Part shown: piece after piece, positions 27,663 through 37,443 of the stretch
How positions within the stretch are numbered: the stretch's first letter is position 1
How the letters are laid out: each line of letters opens with the position of its first letter
Assembly (NCBI GenBank): GCA_034003725.1
Contig: JAVEYB010000002.1
Location: forward strand, 391,392 to 455,391
Origin: Candidatus Zixiibacteriota bacterium
GTDB lineage: Bacteria > Zixibacteria > MSB-5A5 > GN15 > FEB-12
Reading direction: 5' to 3'
Length of the DNA stretch: 64,000 nucleotides
The notes under the pieces: generated by a model
The model's input: the letters and a program-made list of their open reading frames with translations, nothing else
Databases searched by the model: none
What the model was told of the DNA's origin: nothing
Program-made: the position numbers and the translations under genes

Positions 27663-28865
27663 CTAGTACGGCGCATCGAGGAAAGCGCGGTAGTTGCGCT
27701 CGATTTCCTCGAGATTGTCAGACCCAAACTTGGACAGGAAAACGTCGGCAAGTTCCAGCGCGACCACCGCTTCTCCGATGACGGCGACGGCCGGCACGAC
27801 GCAGTGGTCGGTCCGTTCCACCATCGCCTCGGCGGCCTCCTTGGTCACGACGTCGACTGTTCGCAGCGGCTTGTTGAGAGTCGAGATTGGTTTTACGGCA
27901 ACGCGCAGGATTACCGGCTCGCCGGTAGTTACACCGCCTTCGATTCCACCGGAGCGATTGGTGACGCGCACGAATCTTTTTGTGCGAGGGTCAGCCTTGT
28001 GATCGTAGAACAACTCGTCATGCACTTCCGAACCGGGCAGCGCGGCGGCATCGAACCCCAGACCGATTTCCGCCCCCTTGGCCGACGGAATAGAAACCAG
28101 CGCCCCCAGCAGCCGTGAATCGAGCCGATCTCGCCCCTGTGAGAATCCGCCGAGTCCGACCGGAAGACCGGAGACTATAATCTCCGCCACGCCTCCGAGG
28201 GAATCACGATTCTTCTTTGCCGCCCGGATAGCTTCAATCATCTGCTGCTCGATCGCCGGGACGAGACACCGGACTTCGGATTGCTCGGCGAGCTCAACGA
28301 CCTTCGCGAGATCGTCGAGTGAATACGCATCGCGATCGAGTTTGACCGAACCGATCCGGACCACGTGCGAGGCAAAGACGACGCCGAAGTGCTCCAGCAA
28401 CTGGCGACACAGCGAACCCACGGCCACACGCGCGGCTGTTTCTCGCGCGGACGCCCTCTCCAGCACGTTACGCAGGTCATGGTGATTGTATTTGACGCCA
28501 CCGGCCAAATCGGCGTGTCCGGGGCGCGGGCGTGTCGTTTCACGGGCCAGCTTCTCGTCGCGAAGATGCAGTGTCTCGGGCAACGGCTCGAACGGGTCCA
28601 TGATCGCGGACCAGTTCTCCCAGTCGCGATTGCGGATAACGATTGTGACGGGGCTGCCCAGGGTCAGCCCGTGCCGCAGACCGGAGACGATATCAACTTC
28701 GTCCGACTCGATTTTCACCCGGCCGCCGCGCCCGTAGCCTTTCTGGCGGCGCGCCATCTGAAACGCGAGCCGGTCGCGATCGATACGCAGTCCGGCCGGA
28801 AGGCCGTCGATGATCGCCGTCAGCTGGGGACCGTGGGACTCGCCCGACGTCAAATACGTAATCAT
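27663..28865 (-). CDS. aroC: Chorismate synthase
   Basis: 400 residues. The last step of the shikimate pathway: it converts EPSP to chorismate using reduced FMN. Signatures: SGESHGPQLTAIIDGLPAG at the N-terminus, RRQKGYGRGGRVKIESD, RPGHADLAGGVKYNHHDLRNVLERASARETAARVA (signature 2), and the C-terminal PISTLNKPLRTVD segment. The long type with several insertions is normal for Gram-positive/FCB enzymes. It is separated from pepA by 108 bases and from the HDOD gene by 44 bases on the same strand. Confidence 0.97.
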   Translation of the reverse strand: MITYLTSGESHGPQLTAIIDGLPAGLRIDRDRLAFQMARRQKGYGRGGRVKIESDEVDIVSGLRHGLTLGSPVTIVIRNRDWENWSAIMDPFEPLPETLHLRDEKLARETTRPRPGHADLAGGVKYNHHDLRNVLERASARETAARVAVGSLCRQLLEHFGVVFASHVVRIGSVKLDRDAYSLDDLAKVVELAEQSEVRCLVPAIEQQMIEAIRAAKKNRDSLGGVAEIIVSGLPVGLGGFSQGRDRLDSRLLGALVSIPSAKGAEIGLGFDAAALPGSEVHDELFYDHKADPRTKRFVRVTNRSGGIEGGVTTGEPVILRVAVKPISTLNKPLRTVDVVTKEAAEAMVERTDHCVVPAVAVIGEAVVALELADVFLSKFGSDNLEEIERNYRAFLDAPY

Positions 28866-28909
28866 GATGCGATGGTACGGAATTGGTGGCGTGGACGCAA
28901 GCCGGACTG

Positions 28910-30241
28910 TTAACCCATGTGGACGTCGGCGGCCTCTTCCGGCAGAACCAGCCCCGACTCATCGTCGATGGTTGCCATTCGCGCGGCAATCCGCTCGTCG
29001 AGGTTCAGCGCCTGCGACATGTCGTAGAACTTGACCTCGTCAATCGGCGAAATCTCCTTGATCTCGAGCAGAACCGCCTTGATCTTGCGCACCGACTTCT
29101 CGATCACGTCGAGTGTCGCCGGCATTCTATCGATCAGCTTGTCGTTGGCTCCCGTTTCGAGCCACTTGCGCATGATCTGGGCACGCCCATAGACAGCCAT
29201 CGTGGCGTTGTTCAGGTAGTGCGACATGGTCGCGATCGCGATGTTCTCGGAGAGGATGGCGCCTTTGGCGCGCTCTTCGTTCAGCAGTTTCGCCGAGAGT
29301 TCCTGCCGTTCCTTGAACAGATTCTCCACCATGAGATACATGCGCCAGATCTCTTTGTTGGCCCGCGTGATGGTTTCCTCGATCGACCCGATGTCGATAT
29401 CGAGATACTGGGCGATTCGAACGGTTTCGGCGATCAACGATGATGAGATCGTATCGATCGATTCCTTGGGCAGATGCAACGCCTCGGAGAGCGCATTGAC
29501 TCGCGCGATCCGTTGCTCCAGGTCCGCCTCGAACGTCGTGACCGTATCATCGGCCAGCAGCGCAGCCAGACGAATGCTGTTCTGCAAGACGCCGCTGCTC
29601 GCCGCGCCGGTGTACGCGTGATGGTCACGGACCGCTTCCGATATCTCGTTGGGAAGGCGCCAGCGGCGGCAAAGCTGCCAGCCGACCTCGGCATGATCGA
29701 TCCCGAACACTTCTCTCTCCGCGTCGAGCAGCGTGACCGCCTTGACGTCGCGGGCGATAATACGCCGGTAGTCCTTCGGATAGTGGTGCAGGAAAAACAG
29801 GACGCCCACGTGGTGCAAGAGCCCCGAGACAAAGGCCACGTCGGGCGATCGGTAGGCAACGCCCTTGGCAATCTTCTCGGCCGCCGCCGCAACCGTCAGT
29901 ATCGAGGAGAACAGAGATCTGACGTTTACCCCCGAGGTCTTCTCGAGATGACCGGGATTGAGCACGGACGACGACAGGGCCAGGCACTTGACGGTGGTTG
30001 AGCCGAGTACCTGAATAGCCTGACTGACGTTTTTGATGTCTTTGAGCCGGTGGTAAAACGGCGAGTTCGCCAACCGCAGAATTCGCGCCGTCAGCGATGC
30101 GTCCTTAAGAATGATTCGAGAAAGTGCCTCGTTCGAGAATTCCGGTTTGTCCATCTCTCCCAGGATCTCAGAAATAGCCTGCGGCATGGATAACAGATCC
30201 TGGCTTCTCTGGATCTGGTTAAGAATCGTCAGTTTGTCCAT
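28910..30241 (-). CDS. HDOD-domain signalling protein with a kinase-like helical tail
   Basis: 443 residues. The HDOD domain covers about residues 10-210: IILKDASLTARILRLANSPFY, then SGLLHHVGVLFFLHHYP, where the usual HD pair is HH. A linker helix region follows, and a C-terminal segment (TMSHYLNNATMAVYGRAQIM, His341) looks like the first helix of a histidine-kinase DHp domain with its His. No ATP-binding domain follows; the protein ends after a second helix and an acidic tail. HDOD proteins act in c-di-GMP-linked and other signalling as adaptor domains. The next gene upstream encodes a GAF/receiver protein, so the two may form one signalling unit. ATG 30241 is preferred to GTG 30247 for spacing. 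Confidence 0.8.
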   Translation of the reverse strand: MDKLTILNQIQRSQDLLSMPQAISEILGEMDKPEFSNEALSRIILKDASLTARILRLANSPFYHRLKDIKNVSQAIQVLGSTTVKCLALSSSVLNPGHLEKTSGVNVRSLFSSILTVAAAAEKIAKGVAYRSPDVAFVSGLLHHVGVLFFLHHYPKDYRRIIARDVKAVTLLDAEREVFGIDHAEVGWQLCRRWRLPNEISEAVRDHHAYTGAASSGVLQNSIRLAALLADDTVTTFEADLEQRIARVNALSEALHLPKESIDTISSSLIAETVRIAQYLDIDIGSIEETITRANKEIWRMYLMVENLFKERQELSAKLLNEERAKGAILSENIAIATMSHYLNNATMAVYGRAQIMRKWLETGANDKLIDRMPATLDVIEKSVRKIKAVLLEIKEISPIDEVKFYDMSQALNLDERIAARMATIDDESGLVLPEEAADVHMG

Positions 30242-30327
30242 ATGCACCCCGTCCTTGTCGCTTATCGCCTATATCGGCGACCGGGCGGAAATGCCTTACG
30301 GGCGAGGCAGGGCAAATTCGTTGAAAA

Positions 30328-33270
30328 TCAACGTTTTTGGGTGGCAACTGCTTGCAGTATTTCGGTCAGCTGCTCGATACGAAACGGCTTGGAGAGGACA
30401 TGAGATATCCCGGCTGCAGTCAGTTCCTGTCGATCCACAGAGGCTTGCCAGCCGGTTACCAGGACAATCGGCAGGCCGGGATGGAGCCGGTGTATTTCAC
30501 GGGCTACGTCCAGTCCGGACAGCCCCGGCATGGCGAGATCGGTCAAAACGACATCAAACCGCCGGGATCGGGCCAGCCGCAGGCCTTCCTCGCCGGATCC
30601 TGCGGTGACCGCCTCGTAACCCAGCGAATGACACATGGCCGAGACAAGATCAAGAATAATGGCTTCGTCGTCTATCGCCAGAACCGCGAGGGTGCCCTTG
30701 CCGGGCAGTCGCGACGGTGTCTGGGCGTTTTTTCCGCTTCCGTGCACCGGAAACTTGAACGACAGAAACGTAGGCGTATCGCTGTGTCGGTCATGGGCGT
30801 AGTAGCACGGCTCGTCCTTCACGCGATCCAGAAACACATCCCCCGGCCGTTCCCGCAGAGCCTCCGAGGCCGGACGGTAATCGCCGAATCCGGCAACCTG
30901 ACGGACGGGCGGGAAATTCCGGGGATGGCGCGATAGATCGAGGTATACGAACTCGCCTGCCTGGTAGGCCGCGACCGTGATGATCTCCTCGTCTTTTGTC
31001 AGCGCCGCAAATCGGTTGATAGCGCCCTCGAAGAGACCCCGAATCTCACCCTCGGCTACCACCGATGATGCAGCAACATCGAGACGGACATCAATCTCCC
31101 GTGGCCTGCCGCCCGCCATAAATACATTTCCGGAGATACGGGCCTCATCGAGCACGCGGGTAATCTGGCCGGCCAACCCGGCCTGCTCTGCATGCGCGCT
31201 CTCGTGCTGCCGGGTGGATTCGACCACCGAACCCAGCGATCGCCGCACCAGCGCGGCAAGTTGCTCGACCTCGCCGATTACACTTTTCATATGCCGTCGC
31301 GCTTCGCCGGGAATGTCGTCCCGCGCGGCCGCGAGCTCCGCCGAGCCGAGTATCGCGGAGAGGGCGTTGTTGATGCGATTGACCAGATCTCCGGGCGCCC
31401 CACGGCCGATTCGCTCAGCCTCGCTTTCGAGCGAACGCTGCCGCACCGCCGATACGCTCAGACGGAGCGAATACAGCCCGGCCGCCAGGGTGAGCAATCG
31501 CTGCAGTTCGCTGACCTGGTCGGACGGTACTCCGTGGAAGTAGAAGACGACAGCTCCAAGCGCTTCTCCAAAGCGGCGGATCGGGCACACGGCCAGCAGA
31601 TCGGGCAGGCCCCGCTCGCCGGCAATCCCGGCCAGCGCCGCCTGCGCCTCGGAGCGATACGCGGAAAACTCGGCGCCGACTCTCTTTTTGCCCACGACGT
31701 ACGACGGACGGCCCTCGGCCACCGATTGGCCGATCGTGCCCTCGCCGGGTGCTATCTCGAGTTTGAATCGGCTGAGCTCGCAACCGATTGCCTGCTCGGC
31801 CCGCATGCTCCCCCGAGTGTCTCTTCGGAATGTCAGGGCGAGTGTCTTTTGCGGGCTTATATCGGTTACCTGTCGAGCGAACCACATCAATGCTTCGGAT
31901 GGCCCGTACTCCAGCTCTTCGGTCGTCAGCAGGTGCAGCACCTTGTCGAATCCGATACGACGGGTCAGATCGAGTCGCCGCCCGTCGGCTCGTGCCAGAA
32001 CAGTGCGGGCCATGCGTGCAAACAACTCCAGTCTCTTGAGCGCGGCGTCATCGACAACAAACGGAGGGGCGTCCTTGCGTAACATGAGCGCGTCGGGAGA
32101 ATCTCCATCAGGCAGCGGAAAAACGAGTGTCGACGACACGATCACCGCCTGCCCTGTATCATCGCTCGCCTCCTGATTCAGAATCAGCGGCTTTCGCCTG
32201 TCCAGGGCTCCGACCAGCGCGGTTCGGAAGTTTTCGGACAGATCGAGCATAGCTTCACTACCGCCATGAATCACGAGGCCGCCGTTGCGGATGCCGCACA
32301 GGTGCACGGCCACACTTGCGCCGAACCCGACCAACCCCCGGCAATAGACGGCGATGGCGTCATCACTGTCGAACGCGGCGACAGTCGCCGCCACTCGACC
32401 TGCAAAGTCGGTCGCGGTGTTCCCTTCTTCTTCAAGCTGCCTGCGAATCGTGGATACCTCCCGGCCCAACCGCGCCGACTTGGCGCGTTCAGCCAGCCAT
32501 CCGGCGACCGGGGCGAGTACCTTGATATCTTCTCTCGTGAAAGACCGGCTCTCTTCGGACAGAAGCAATATCCCCCCCATCGTTTCCATTCCCGATACCA
32601 GCGGGAGCGCCAGCGACGAATTGAAGCGGGACGGGACATCCTTGCCGCCGCGGTCGGTGAAGGAAAACGATCCACCGATAACGGGCTGGCCGTCCTGCAG
32701 CGATTCGGCGACGGAATTCCGGCGAAGCGGGAGATGCTCCATGAGCGCCGTCTCCTGCTTGTCGAGACGCGCCGAATCTATCAGGACAAACTGACGGCGG
32801 TCACGATGCACCAGAAAAACAACGCCGGCGCATTCCGGCCAGTGAAGCAGTATCTCACGAAGCCCCATCGACAGCAGATCGACCACCTGGTACGGCTGCC
32901 GGGCATCCTGTTGGAGTTGTTCGAGCACACTCAGCTTGCCCTGGCGGGTCGCCACACTTTCGTGCTCAGACTGCCATGAATCATGATACAACGCGAGCGC
33001 CGCGGCAATCAGCAGCACGCCCAGCGCCAGGGCGAGTAGCTGACTGATGTCGATATAACCATACGCCTGCGGCACGAACCAGGAGAGATACTCCGAATTG
33101 AGCTTCACCATCTGCCAGCCCGCGGCGATCACCACGAGCAACCCGCCGATAACGAACAGATATCGCCCGTCGGGATGCTCCGGAGCAAAGAAACGCAGTC
33201 GTATCATGACGAACACGACTGCGACAAGAGCGATAGCCGGCGCAAGCAGCGCGGACAACGTCTCAGACAT
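30328..33270 (-). CDS. Membrane-anchored GAF / degenerate histidine kinase / receiver protein
   Basis: 980 residues. Three membrane helices lie in the first 100 residues, then about three GAF-like domains (roughly 115-290, 300-440, 450-620). A DHp-like segment follows, DLVNRINNALSAILGSAEL, where the expected phospho-acceptor His is Asn631. The ATPase-like region (about 730-850) lacks clear N and G boxes. A C-terminal receiver domain (about 862-978) is complete: acidic pair DDEA, phospho-acceptor Asp911 in LTDLAMPG, and Lys in LSKPFR. It is therefore probably a non-kinase sensor/receiver. The start overlaps the miaB stop by one base (TAATG), so translation is probably coupled. Confidence 0.83.
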   Translation of the reverse strand: MSETLSALLAPAIALVAVVFVMIRLRFFAPEHPDGRYLFVIGGLLVVIAAGWQMVKLNSEYLSWFVPQAYGYIDISQLLALALGVLLIAAALALYHDSWQSEHESVATRQGKLSVLEQLQQDARQPYQVVDLLSMGLREILLHWPECAGVVFLVHRDRRQFVLIDSARLDKQETALMEHLPLRRNSVAESLQDGQPVIGGSFSFTDRGGKDVPSRFNSSLALPLVSGMETMGGILLLSEESRSFTREDIKVLAPVAGWLAERAKSARLGREVSTIRRQLEEEGNTATDFAGRVAATVAAFDSDDAIAVYCRGLVGFGASVAVHLCGIRNGGLVIHGGSEAMLDLSENFRTALVGALDRRKPLILNQEASDDTGQAVIVSSTLVFPLPDGDSPDALMLRKDAPPFVVDDAALKRLELFARMARTVLARADGRRLDLTRRIGFDKVLHLLTTEELEYGPSEALMWFARQVTDISPQKTLALTFRRDTRGSMRAEQAIGCELSRFKLEIAPGEGTIGQSVAEGRPSYVVGKKRVGAEFSAYRSEAQAALAGIAGERGLPDLLAVCPIRRFGEALGAVVFYFHGVPSDQVSELQRLLTLAAGLYSLRLSVSAVRQRSLESEAERIGRGAPGDLVNRINNALSAILGSAELAAARDDIPGEARRHMKSVIGEVEQLAALVRRSLGSVVESTRQHESAHAEQAGLAGQITRVLDEARISGNVFMAGGRPREIDVRLDVAASSVVAEGEIRGLFEGAINRFAALTKDEEIITVAAYQAGEFVYLDLSRHPRNFPPVRQVAGFGDYRPASEALRERPGDVFLDRVKDEPCYYAHDRHSDTPTFLSFKFPVHGSGKNAQTPSRLPGKGTLAVLAIDDEAIILDLVSAMCHSLGYEAVTAGSGEEGLRLARSRRFDVVLTDLAMPGLSGLDVAREIHRLHPGLPIVLVTGWQASVDRQELTAAGISHVLSKPFRIEQLTEILQAVATQKR

Positions 33271-34589
33271 TAATGCACCTCGGCGATCTCACCGTGAAGC
33301 GTGAAGGCGTCCGCCGCCGTAATGCGGATCGGGACCACCGAACCCGGCGCGGTCTGCCCGGCACGAAACAGCACCGTCTTGTTGCCGTCTGTCCGTGCCC
33401 GAAAATGCTCGCTGCTGCGACGGGAGTGTCCTTCGACCAGACTCATCCGTACCTGACCCACCTCGCGTTGATTCCGCTCGTACGAGATCTCCTGCTGTAT
33501 TTGTATGAGCGTGTTCAGCCGTCGGATTTTGTCTTCCTCCGGAACATCGTCGGCGTACCGCGCGGCGGTCGTGCCGGGTCTGATTGAATAGCGAAACATA
33601 AACGCCGAATCGTAACCAACGTGCCGAACGGCCGCCAGCGTCTGCTCGAACTCCTGCTCCGTTTCCGACGGGAACCCGACGATGAGATCAGTCGTAATGG
33701 ACACGTACGGCAACGTGGCCCGGATATAGTCGATAATCTTCAAGTAGTGCTCGATCGTGTATATGCGGCCCATCCGATTCAGGATACGGTTGCTCCCGGA
33801 CTGCAGCGGAAGGTGAATGTGCGGCATGATCCCGGGCTCCTCGGCCATGACCCCGACAAGCTTCTTCGAGAGGTCCTTGGGATGCGACGTCATATAGCGC
33901 AGGCGGGGAATGCCGGACTCACGCGCCACCCGCCGGAGAAGATCCGGGAAGTCCGTGTCCTCATACCGGTAGCTGTTGACGTTCTGGCCGAGCAACGTCA
34001 GTTCCACGACGCCCTCGTCGGCCATCTTTCGGGCGGCGTCCACGATGTAGTCGGCGGAGTGTTCGCGCTCCCGGCCCCGGACAAACGGGACAATACAGTA
34101 CGTGCAGTAGTTGTCGCACCCGCGTGAAATCGTGACGAAGCCCGACCAGGGGGTTTCCTTGATCGGCTCGATCGCGTCCATGTTCTCATGACCGAAGGCG
34201 GTCATGATGGCCGATGTCCCCTCTTTGCCTTCCAGCACATCGGGCAGTTCAAAAACCCGATCGGTACCAAGCACAAAATCCACGTGGGGAACGCGCTCTC
34301 GGAGATCGGGGCCGAGCCGCTGCGCCATGCACCCGACCACGGCGACTTTTAGATGCGGGCGACGCTTCTTGAACTTGTAAATCTCGCCCAGCCGTCCGTA
34401 GACGCGGTCCTCGGCCTTCTCCCGAACCGAACAGGTATTCAGAATGATCAGATCGGCCTCGGCCTCGTCAGCCACCCGGCGGTACCCGCGTGTGGTCAGC
34501 GCCGACGCCAACGTTGAGGAATCCGCCAGATTCATCTGACAGCCGTAAGTCGATATATGAAAAGTACGTACCTTGTTTTCTTTATGCAT
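33270..34589 (-). CDS. miaB: tRNA-2-methylthio-N6-dimethylallyladenosine synthase MiaB
   Basis: 439-residue radical-SAM methylthiotransferase that modifies A37 of tRNAs reading U-starting codons. The N-terminal UPF0004 domain has three cluster Cys (STYGCQMN, NTCSVRE, VGCMAQR), the radical-SAM motif is RGCDNYCTYCIVPFVRG, and a C-terminal TRAM domain follows. YGCQMN and CSVRE, with GQNVNSY, are typical of MiaB rather than MtaB or RimO. ATG 34589 is chosen by family length; the ribosome site is weak. The stop overlaps the next gene. Confidence 0.94.
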   Translation of the reverse strand: MHKENKVRTFHISTYGCQMNLADSSTLASALTTRGYRRVADEAEADLIILNTCSVREKAEDRVYGRLGEIYKFKKRRPHLKVAVVGCMAQRLGPDLRERVPHVDFVLGTDRVFELPDVLEGKEGTSAIMTAFGHENMDAIEPIKETPWSGFVTISRGCDNYCTYCIVPFVRGREREHSADYIVDAARKMADEGVVELTLLGQNVNSYRYEDTDFPDLLRRVARESGIPRLRYMTSHPKDLSKKLVGVMAEEPGIMPHIHLPLQSGSNRILNRMGRIYTIEHYLKIIDYIRATLPYVSITTDLIVGFPSETEQEFEQTLAAVRHVGYDSAFMFRYSIRPGTTAARYADDVPEEDKIRRLNTLIQIQQEISYERNQREVGQVRMSLVEGHSRRSSEHFRARTDGNKTVLFRAGQTAPGSVVPIRITAADAFTLHGEIAEVH

Positions 34590-34721
34590 TACATGATCTC
34601 GGCGAGAGGTACAGCCTGACTCAACCAACGGCGATATGATACCGGATTCCGACCCAAATGCAACCAAAAACTGGACGCCTGACCCACCGCCGGACCGCGC
34701 CCTCTCGCTGACCGGCATGTG

Positions 34722-34755
34722 AAAACGCCGCCCCGACCAGCGGTCGGAGCGGCGT
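34722..34755 (-). terminator. Rho-independent terminator after the dockerin gene
   Basis: On the minus strand a 14-bp stem (one G-T pair) formed by 34742-34755 and 34725-34738 with a 3-base loop, followed by TTTT. Confidence 0.88.
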
Positions 34756-34782
34756 CGCAATGTTCGACTATGTCCCGATACG

Positions 34783-37134
34783 TCAGGACTGTGCCTTGAA
34801 CGGGTTCCCGCACGGTTCCGGGCCGTTCAGGAACAGATACGAAGACAGGTAAATCAGATCCGACAAGTCGACGAGATTATCGCAGTTGACGTCGCCGACA
34901 ATAAACTCCGGCATCGGTCCGGGACCGCTGAGGAACAGATAAGTCACCAGATAGACCAGATCCGACAGATCGAGTTCCCCGTCCCAGTTGACATCGCCGT
35001 TTCGGTCCCACACCCGAAGGATCAGGCGAACGAGCTGAGGCGAATTGGCCGCCTCGTCCGAGTAGACGTAGATGGTATCCAGATATTCGCCCCGGGGGAA
35101 ACCGGTCGGATCGATCACGAGCGACACGTTGTCACCCGCACTGCCCGCCGTGTCGCTTGGAAATGCCCAGGGACAGTCTTCCTCAAGCGTCCAGTCCATA
35201 CAGCCCGGCATCTGGTTGGTCACATCGAACCCGGTAATCGACACCGGTCCGGCGTCGATTTTGATCGGCTCGATAACCAGCGTGCGACTCACCCTGATAA
35301 TCGGCGTATCAGTACCTTCGAGGTGATTGTACACGATAAATACGGTGTCCGGACTGTTGATAGCGTTCTGCGCGCCGACCAGAATCGTGTCGTAATACGT
35401 GCCGACCGGCAGCGTCAGGATATTCGGCGTAACTTTGAACACTCCGGGCGCCACCAGGGTGTCGCGATCAACGGTAAACAGATCCGACTCGTACACGAGG
35501 AACGCGCGAAGCGGGTTATCGCCGCCGCCGTTGATGACTGAAATGTTCTGAGCGTACGGATCGGTCGACAGCTCCGTGAAGCACTCGTAGATATTGAAGG
35601 TCAGCGTACCGGGGCTGGCCACGACCCGCGCCGGGATGTCTACGAAGTGGAACTGGAACACAATCGGGAACGGCGAATTGATCGCCTCCGGCGACGTCAC
35701 CCAGATAGTGTCGTACAGGTTTTGACCGTTGGTTCCCTCGCCTACCACATCAAAGCTCGCCGTAATCGTAAACGGGGCGGTCCCGGCGCTGTCCGACAGG
35801 GTAATACGCGAGGACGTATTGCTGATCTCAAACGTCATCAAACCCGCACCGGCATTGACGATCGTGAAGTCTCTCGGCGGGGGTGTCGCCTCGGGGAGAT
35901 CAACCACAATGTAGTTGAAGGCCGAGTCGGCCGCGAGAATCGGCAAATCGGAACCCACGGTCAGACGCACCGGAATGAGCTGGGGGCTGTTGGTCGCCGC
36001 CGGATCACTCACCACGATCGTATCGAAATAGTCATTAAACGTCAGCCCGGTGATATCCACCGAGACAAGCGCCACCGCGTCGCCGGTACCCGCCCCCGGT
36101 ATCACCTGCAGCCACGGCTGGCTGTTGGTGGCTGTCCAGTCCAGCGTCGAACCACCGGTATTGGTGATCGTCAGGTTCTGGGTCGGTGGATTGTTCCCGC
36201 CCGCCACCGCGTTGAAGATGAACGAATTCGGGCTGACCAAAAGCACCGGCGGCGGCTGCTGCAAATCAAGCTGCACGTACACAAACTGAGGCGAGTTGCC
36301 TGCCGACGGCGACTCCACGGCAATCGAGTCAAAATACACTCCTGCGGGAAGCGCGGTCGTATTGATCGAGACGGTGATTGTCCGAGGCGTCGTCCCCGAT
36401 GACGGCGACTTGATGATCCAGGCCGCATTCTCCACCAGCGTAAAAGCCAGCGGGGCGTTGTCCGAAGTCACATCAAACGTCTGGTTCGGCGGAAATGTCC
36501 CGCCCTCCTCGGCCGTGAAAAACAGCGTATCCTCGGACAGCAGCAAATTCGACGGTACGGCGGTGTCTCGGACCACTTCCGGACCCGTCCAGTACGGCTT
36601 GTAGTTGCTGGCATCGGGATTGCCGAACTGATACGTCACCGCCTGCGCGTACGTGTTGGTGTCGACTACAATCGAGTCGGACAGACTCCAACTCGAAAGA
36701 GTGAAATAATACGACGCCCATAACCGGCGCGTGTCCGCAGGGAGAATACCCGGGCTGTCAAACGAACGCGTACCGGCGAGGTTGAACTGATGGTCCGCAT
36801 TGGTGGTAGCGAGACTGTTGTTTTTGTACACCGTCAACACGAGCGTAAAGGCGTTTCGCACCAGGTCCGACGCCTTCGCGCTGTCCATCAGCATATTGTC
36901 GTTCTCCCACCCGAATCCGACCGTGGCTCCCGCCACCGTGTTGCTGTCGTTAAACGCCCACAGATCAAACTGCGCTTTCAACTTGTTGGTCGTCGCATCG
37001 GGCGATACCGACACCACCATATCCAGCGTGTCGGCGGCGCCGAGATCCAACGGACTCTGCTGAAACTGCGCCTGCACCGATGCCCCCGCCAGCAGCATCA
37101 CGCAGACGGCAATTGTGGATAACCTCATTCTCAT
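34783..37134 (-). CDS. Secreted protein with BACON-like repeats and C-terminal dockerin domain
   Basis: 783 residues with a signal peptide (to ASVQAQ). An N-terminal unique region is followed by four to six repeats of about 100 residues with the pattern LxVSPNSFIFNAVAGGNNPPTQ, ITNTGGSTLDWT, PWLQVIPGAGT, DTIVVSDPAATNSPQ, which resemble BACON/Ig-like modules of FCB surface proteins. The C-terminus is a type I dockerin: GDVNWDGELDLSDLVYLVTYLF and GDVNCDNLVDLSDLIYLSSYLF, two Ca-binding loops. No cohesin is in the window. Such dockerin ends are frequent in Zixibacteria-like and related genomes and need not mean cellulosomes. Start 37134 is chosen because GGAGG lies 5 bases before it. Confidence 0.85.
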   Translation of the reverse strand: MRMRLSTIAVCVMLLAGASVQAQFQQSPLDLGAADTLDMVVSVSPDATTNKLKAQFDLWAFNDSNTVAGATVGFGWENDNMLMDSAKASDLVRNAFTLVLTVYKNNSLATTNADHQFNLAGTRSFDSPGILPADTRRLWASYYFTLSSWSLSDSIVVDTNTYAQAVTYQFGNPDASNYKPYWTGPEVVRDTAVPSNLLLSEDTLFFTAEEGGTFPPNQTFDVTSDNAPLAFTLVENAAWIIKSPSSGTTPRTITVSINTTALPAGVYFDSIAVESPSAGNSPQFVYVQLDLQQPPPVLLVSPNSFIFNAVAGGNNPPTQNLTITNTGGSTLDWTATNSQPWLQVIPGAGTGDAVALVSVDITGLTFNDYFDTIVVSDPAATNSPQLIPVRLTVGSDLPILAADSAFNYIVVDLPEATPPPRDFTIVNAGAGLMTFEISNTSSRITLSDSAGTAPFTITASFDVVGEGTNGQNLYDTIWVTSPEAINSPFPIVFQFHFVDIPARVVASPGTLTFNIYECFTELSTDPYAQNISVINGGGDNPLRAFLVYESDLFTVDRDTLVAPGVFKVTPNILTLPVGTYYDTILVGAQNAINSPDTVFIVYNHLEGTDTPIIRVSRTLVIEPIKIDAGPVSITGFDVTNQMPGCMDWTLEEDCPWAFPSDTAGSAGDNVSLVIDPTGFPRGEYLDTIYVYSDEAANSPQLVRLILRVWDRNGDVNWDGELDLSDLVYLVTYLFLSGPGPMPEFIVGDVNCDNLVDLSDLIYLSSYLFLNGPEPCGNPFKAQS

Positions 37135-37443
37135 CCTTGCCTCCATGCCGTATGACTGACCTTACCGATTGTTTCTTCGCGGGAAACGCATGCGACCGCT
37201 CCGTACCCACGGTCACACGGTGTATTCGTCTCTGTTTTATTGACGTGTTTCGTATCGAACACTCACCGAGCGATGGTCACGAGTTAGAATCGTCGTTACT
37301 AATCGGACAATGTGGTGTAAGTCGCTGGAACCGCTGGAACAGTACCCACGCGTATAATATCGCGTGTGTCGGGATGTGTCAAGCTGTTAATGGCTGGAGC
37401 GAAAGGCGGTCGAAGGCAGTGGAGTGTGACGGTCGGAAACGGA
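37135..37443 (-). other. 309-base gap: promoter and leader of the dockerin gene
   Basis: No gene is supported here. It holds the strong promoter at 37354-37382 and a leader of about 210 bases. I see no clear riboswitch or terminator in the leader, and no terminator after lon. Confidence 0.6.
37354..37382 (-). promoter_or_regulatory. Strong sigma70-type promoter for the dockerin gene
   Basis: On the minus strand a consensus TTGACA (37377-37382), a 17-base spacer, and TATTAT (37354-37359). It is one of the two best promoter matches in the window. Confidence 0.75.
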
